A DNA stretch of 64,000 nt from DLKC01 sp002478885. Lineage in GTDB: Bacteria > Bacteroidota > Bacteroidia > Chitinophagales > Chitinophagaceae. Below are positions 62,034 to 64,000 of this stretch, piece after piece (within the stretch, counting starts at the first letter, position 1; each line of letters begins with the position of its first letter). The stretch covers positions 1,488,001 through 1,552,000 of the forward strand of contig JAXLUI010000002.1 in assembly GCA_046329585.1 (NCBI GenBank), read 5' to 3'. The notes under the pieces are model-generated. The model had not been told where the DNA came from. It saw only the letters and a list, made by a program, of their open reading frames with translations, and searched no databases. Made by a program: the position numbers and the translations under genes.

Positions 62034-62080
62034 ACCGGCTGCATTGCAAACAGCAGCTTCGTTGCGTCGCACACTTGTAC
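62034..62080 (-). repeat. Dispersed repeat copy 16 (full length)
   Basis: On the minus strand: GTACAAGT, core at 62061-62072 and a tail ending in GCAGCCGGT. The tail contains the hairpin GCTGC/GCAGC. It lies between the porin and modA, opposite to both. Confidence 0.88.
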
Positions 62081-62142
62081 TGTAGTAAAATATTAAGCAG
62101 CACGCCGTTGAATTTGAACCATATGGCATCAAAATAATCTTT

Positions 62143-62907
62143 ATGAAAAAAAATCTGTTAACAGCAATTATCACTACCATCACATTCGCATCTTTCAGCC
62201 CCGTAGATAAGGGAAAAGTAACCGTAGCAGTCGCGGCCAATATGCAATACGCCATGAATGCACTGAAAGACAAATTCGAAAATGAAACCGGCATCAAGGT
62301 GGAAGTAATACTGAGCTCGTCAGGTAAACTCACACAACAGATACAGGAAGGCGCTCCATACGATGTTTTTGTGTCGGCCGACACAAAGTATCCGGCAGAA
62401 CTTTACAAAAACAAAATGGCCACCGAATCTCCAAAAGTGTACGCAAAAGGGTTGCTTGTATTGTGGACTTCCAGGACGGATCTAAGACCCAAAGCTGATT
62501 TAAAAATGTTGTTGTCTGCTGATGTCAAAAAAATCGCCATTGCCAACCCAAAGACTGCGCCTTATGGCGTTGCCGCCGAAGAAGCGTTAAAATATTATGG
62601 CCTCTTCGACCAGGTGCAAGGCAAGCTCGTTTACGGTGAAAGCATATCCCAGGCCAACCAGTATATTACAACACTTGCCGCTGATATCGGCTTCACAGCA
62701 AAATCTGTGGTGCTCTCTGATGAACTGAAAGGCAAAGGAACCTGGGTTGATATTGACAGGAAGGTTTACAGCCCCATCTCACAGGCTGCTGTAATAACAA
62801 AGCACGGCGCTGAAACCAATAAGGCAGCATCAGAAAAATTTTATGCATTTCTCTATTCAAAAAGCGCAAGGGAAATTTTGAAAAAGTTTGGATACCTGGT
62901 CAATTAA
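62143..62907 (+). CDS. modA: Molybdate ABC transporter substrate-binding protein
   Basis: A 254-residue periplasmic binding protein. The N-terminus (residues 1 to about 23) is a weak signal sequence. The ModA signatures follow: VTVAVAANMQYAMNALKDKFE, ILSSSGKLTQQIQEGAPYDVFVSAD, IAIANPKTAPYGVAAEEAL and an ADIGFTAKS segment. Ser residues in the SSSGK loop would hold the oxyanion. It captures molybdate or tungstate for the ModBC transporter. No modB or modC follows within the window; the next gene is on the opposite strand. So it is an orphan here, unless it works with a permease encoded elsewhere. The porin before it may supply molybdate across the outer membrane. Confidence 0.88.
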   Translation: MKKNLLTAIITTITFASFSPVDKGKVTVAVAANMQYAMNALKDKFENETGIKVEVILSSSGKLTQQIQEGAPYDVFVSADTKYPAELYKNKMATESPKVYAKGLLVLWTSRTDLRPKADLKMLLSADVKKIAIANPKTAPYGVAAEEALKYYGLFDQVQGKLVYGESISQANQYITTLAADIGFTAKSVVLSDELKGKGTWVDIDRKVYSPISQAAVITKHGAETNKAASEKFYAFLYSKSAREILKKFGYLVN

Positions 62908-63099
62908 AATATTACCTGTGCAGAACTATGGGGGTAGCTTTTGGGCAGGTACGCCGGAACCTTAGAATACGCATTGCAAACAAAAGCGCACGCCGCGTTT
63001 ATAAACAATGCGGGTCCGCTTTTCTTGTTAGCACAAATGTTAGCTTTAAGCAGCACTCAAAATCGCTCAATTCCCACGCTGTCCAATAAAGAACAAACC

Positions 63100-63146
63100 G
63101 TACAAGTGTGCGACGCAACAACTGCTGCCACCGGTACTCCAGCCGG
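63100..63146 (+). repeat. Dispersed repeat copy 17 (full length)
   Basis: GTACAAGT, core at 63108-63119, tail ending in CCAGCCGGT. It lies between the convergent modA and E2 genes. Apart from it, the terminator at 63182 and the 7-bp array at 63258, the 394 bp gap holds nothing I can identify. Confidence 0.85.
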
Positions 63147-63181
63147 TAAACAAAAACAATGTTTTCTTAACTACAAGCAAT

Positions 63182-63206
63182 AAAAAAGCCCCGCAATTTG
63201 CGAGGC
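63182..63206 (-). terminator. Terminator of the E2 gene
   Basis: On the minus strand GCCTCGCAA pairs with TTGCGGGGC (one mismatch) and is followed by six T (plus-strand 63182-63187). It fits the end of the E2 gene. Confidence 0.75.
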
Positions 63207-63257
63207 CTGATTTTATATTATTTCATGTCTGTAGTCTCAACTTTGCCTCCCCAAATC

Positions 63258-63299
63258 TCACGTTTCTCGTTTCACGTCTCACGTCTAACCTCTCACCTT
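63258..63299. repeat. 7-bp tandem repeat, about six units
   Basis: TCACGTT, TCTCGTT, TCACGTC, TCACGTC, TAACCTC and TCACCTT follow one another in register. The reverse complement of the commonest unit is GACGTGA. It begins immediately beyond the 3' end of the E2 gene. Confidence 0.75.
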
Positions 63300-63301
63300 C
63301 T

Positions 63302-64000
63302 TCACCACGTTCTTTCTATATCCCAGCTTTCAAATTCTTTGGCTACAGCGGTTAAGAATGATGCGCCTATGCTGCCGTCAACAATGCGGTGATCATAACT
63401 GAGCGAAATATACATCATGTGGCGTATGCCAATTGTATCGCCCTGCTCCGTTTCAATCACCACCGGCCTTTTCTTGATGGCGCCAACAGCCATAATTGCA
63501 ACCTGCGGCTGGTTGATAATGGGCGTACCCATCAGGCTGCCAAATGTGCCAACGTTGGTGAGGGTAAAGGTGCCGCCCGTGGTATCATCCGGTCTCAATT
63601 TGTTGTTGCGTGCGCTGTCAGCTAATGTATTCACCGATTTGCTCAACCCTACAAGATTGAGATAATCCGCGTTCTTGATCACAGGAACGATCAGGTTACC
63701 GCTTGGCAACGCCGTGGCCATGCCAATATTGATATCCTTTTTTATAATAATTCGCTCGCCGTCCACCGAACTGTTGATGATCGGGTATTTTTTGATCACC
63801 CTTGTAAGGCAATCGATAAACAGCGGCGTAAAAGTGATCTTGGTATTTTCTCTTCTTTCAAATTCCTTCTTTACTTTTTCCCGCCACAACACCATGTTGG
63901 TAACATCCGCTTCGGCAAAGCTGGTCACATGCGGGCTCGTGCGTTTGCTGTCGACCATATGTTTCGCAATGAGCTTGCGCATGCGGTCCATTTCAATGAT
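63302..64000 (-). CDS. 2-oxo-acid dehydrogenase E2 component, catalytic C-terminus (runs off the window)
   Basis: The minus-strand frame stays open to the window end, so the lipoyl domains and the E3-binding domain lie outside. The visible 232 residues are the acyltransferase domain: RMRKLIAKHMVDSKRTSPHVTSF at the start, GTFTLTNVGTFGSLMGTPIINQPQ in the middle, and the catalytic SLSYDHRIVDG near the end. The domain transfers an acyl group from lipoamide to CoA in the pyruvate, 2-oxoglutarate or branched-chain dehydrogenase complex. The exact complex cannot be told from this part; the branched-chain or multi-substrate type is the more likely for Bacteroidota. Confidence 0.93.
   Translation of the reverse strand: MIEMDRMRKLIAKHMVDSKRTSPHVTSFAEADVTNMVLWREKVKKEFERRENTKITFTPLFIDCLTRVIKKYPIINSSVDGERIIIKKDINIGMATALPSGNLIVPVIKNADYLNLVGLSKSVNTLADSARNNKLRPDDTTGGTFTLTNVGTFGSLMGTPIINQPQVAIMAVGAIKKRPVVIETEQGDTIGIRHMMYISLSYDHRIVDGSIGASFLTAVAKEFESWDIERTW

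Noticed and set aside
12169..63183. The repeat core reads Val-Gln/Glu-Val-Cys-Asp-Ala-Thr in one frame in many copies, as if it were part of a small protein.
   Set aside because: Copies share no start codon, the frame runs into stops at different distances (soon after the core in copy 15), copies 5 and 11 lie against both neighbours, and the tail changes frame between copies. A DNA- or RNA-level element explains conservation better.

Overview
The window looks like a chromosome segment from a Bacteroidota bacterium, most likely of the Chitinophagaceae or a near relative. The signs are two SusC/SusD pairs, secreted proteins with type IX secretion (T9SS) sorting domains of types A and B, LytS/LytTR signalling with a Reg_prop/Y_Y_Y sensor, a DUF5690 transporter, and candidate promoters of the Bacteroidota form TAnnTTTG. 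The genus is inference. I saw no rRNA, tRNA, CRISPR array or transposase.

Layout. 1-4620: end of a secreted NHL-like protein, a DinB-fold protein, a 3-hydroxyacyl-CoA dehydrogenase and an SDR, then an ECF sigma operon with a Gly-rich membrane protein and an HMA-like protein. 4621-7125: fusA with promoter and terminator. 7389-12091: a cNMP-fold/DUF1003 membrane protein, a six-hairpin glycosidase-like protein and an SGNH hydrolase, all on the minus strand. 12380-19085: two large T9SS-exported proteins. 19350-19656: a decayed cupin gene. 20170-30388: SusC/SusD, a periplasmic alkaline-phosphatase-superfamily enzyme, a PhnZ-like di-iron HD oxygenase, a PhnX-like phosphonatase, a DUF5690 transporter and a TIGR03364-type FAD oxidoreductase; together they read as a phosphonate-scavenging locus with its own outer-membrane importer. 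30822-31361: a lipoprotein. 31669-44016 (minus strand): a second SusC/SusD pair followed by two LytS-type sensor kinases and two response regulators, one LytTR and one carrying a class III nucleotidyl cyclase. 44322-49876: an S10 peptidase, an astacin-like metalloprotease with a membrane partner, a 65-residue lipoprotein and a Crp/Fnr regulator with four N-terminal cysteines. 50003-56271: a CLC channel, small membrane proteins and a large TRAFs-binding/patatin/transmembrane protein. 56427-64000: a DnaQ-like exonuclease, a GT2 polyprenol-phosphate sugar synthase, an EamA transporter, an unknown conserved protein, a short AraC regulator, an outer-membrane porin, ModA and the end of a 2-oxo-acid dehydrogenase E2 gene.

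The strongest signal outside genes is a dispersed repeat of about 50 bp built on the core GTGCGACGCAAC. Seventeen copies lie on both strands, all outside the genes annotated here, and two pairs of copies face opposite ways. Three copies carry the variant core GAGTGACACAAC, in which the central palindrome GCGACGC has become GTGACAC by a paired change. A second, weaker family (GTGCCGGCTTA) sits 65-95 bp past four plus-strand stop codons. Tandem repeats of 11 bp (two sites) and 7 bp (one site) lie in other gaps. Most genes are ordinary for the group; the repeat family, the phosphonate locus, the regulator with swapped output domain and the patatin fusion deserve a second look.
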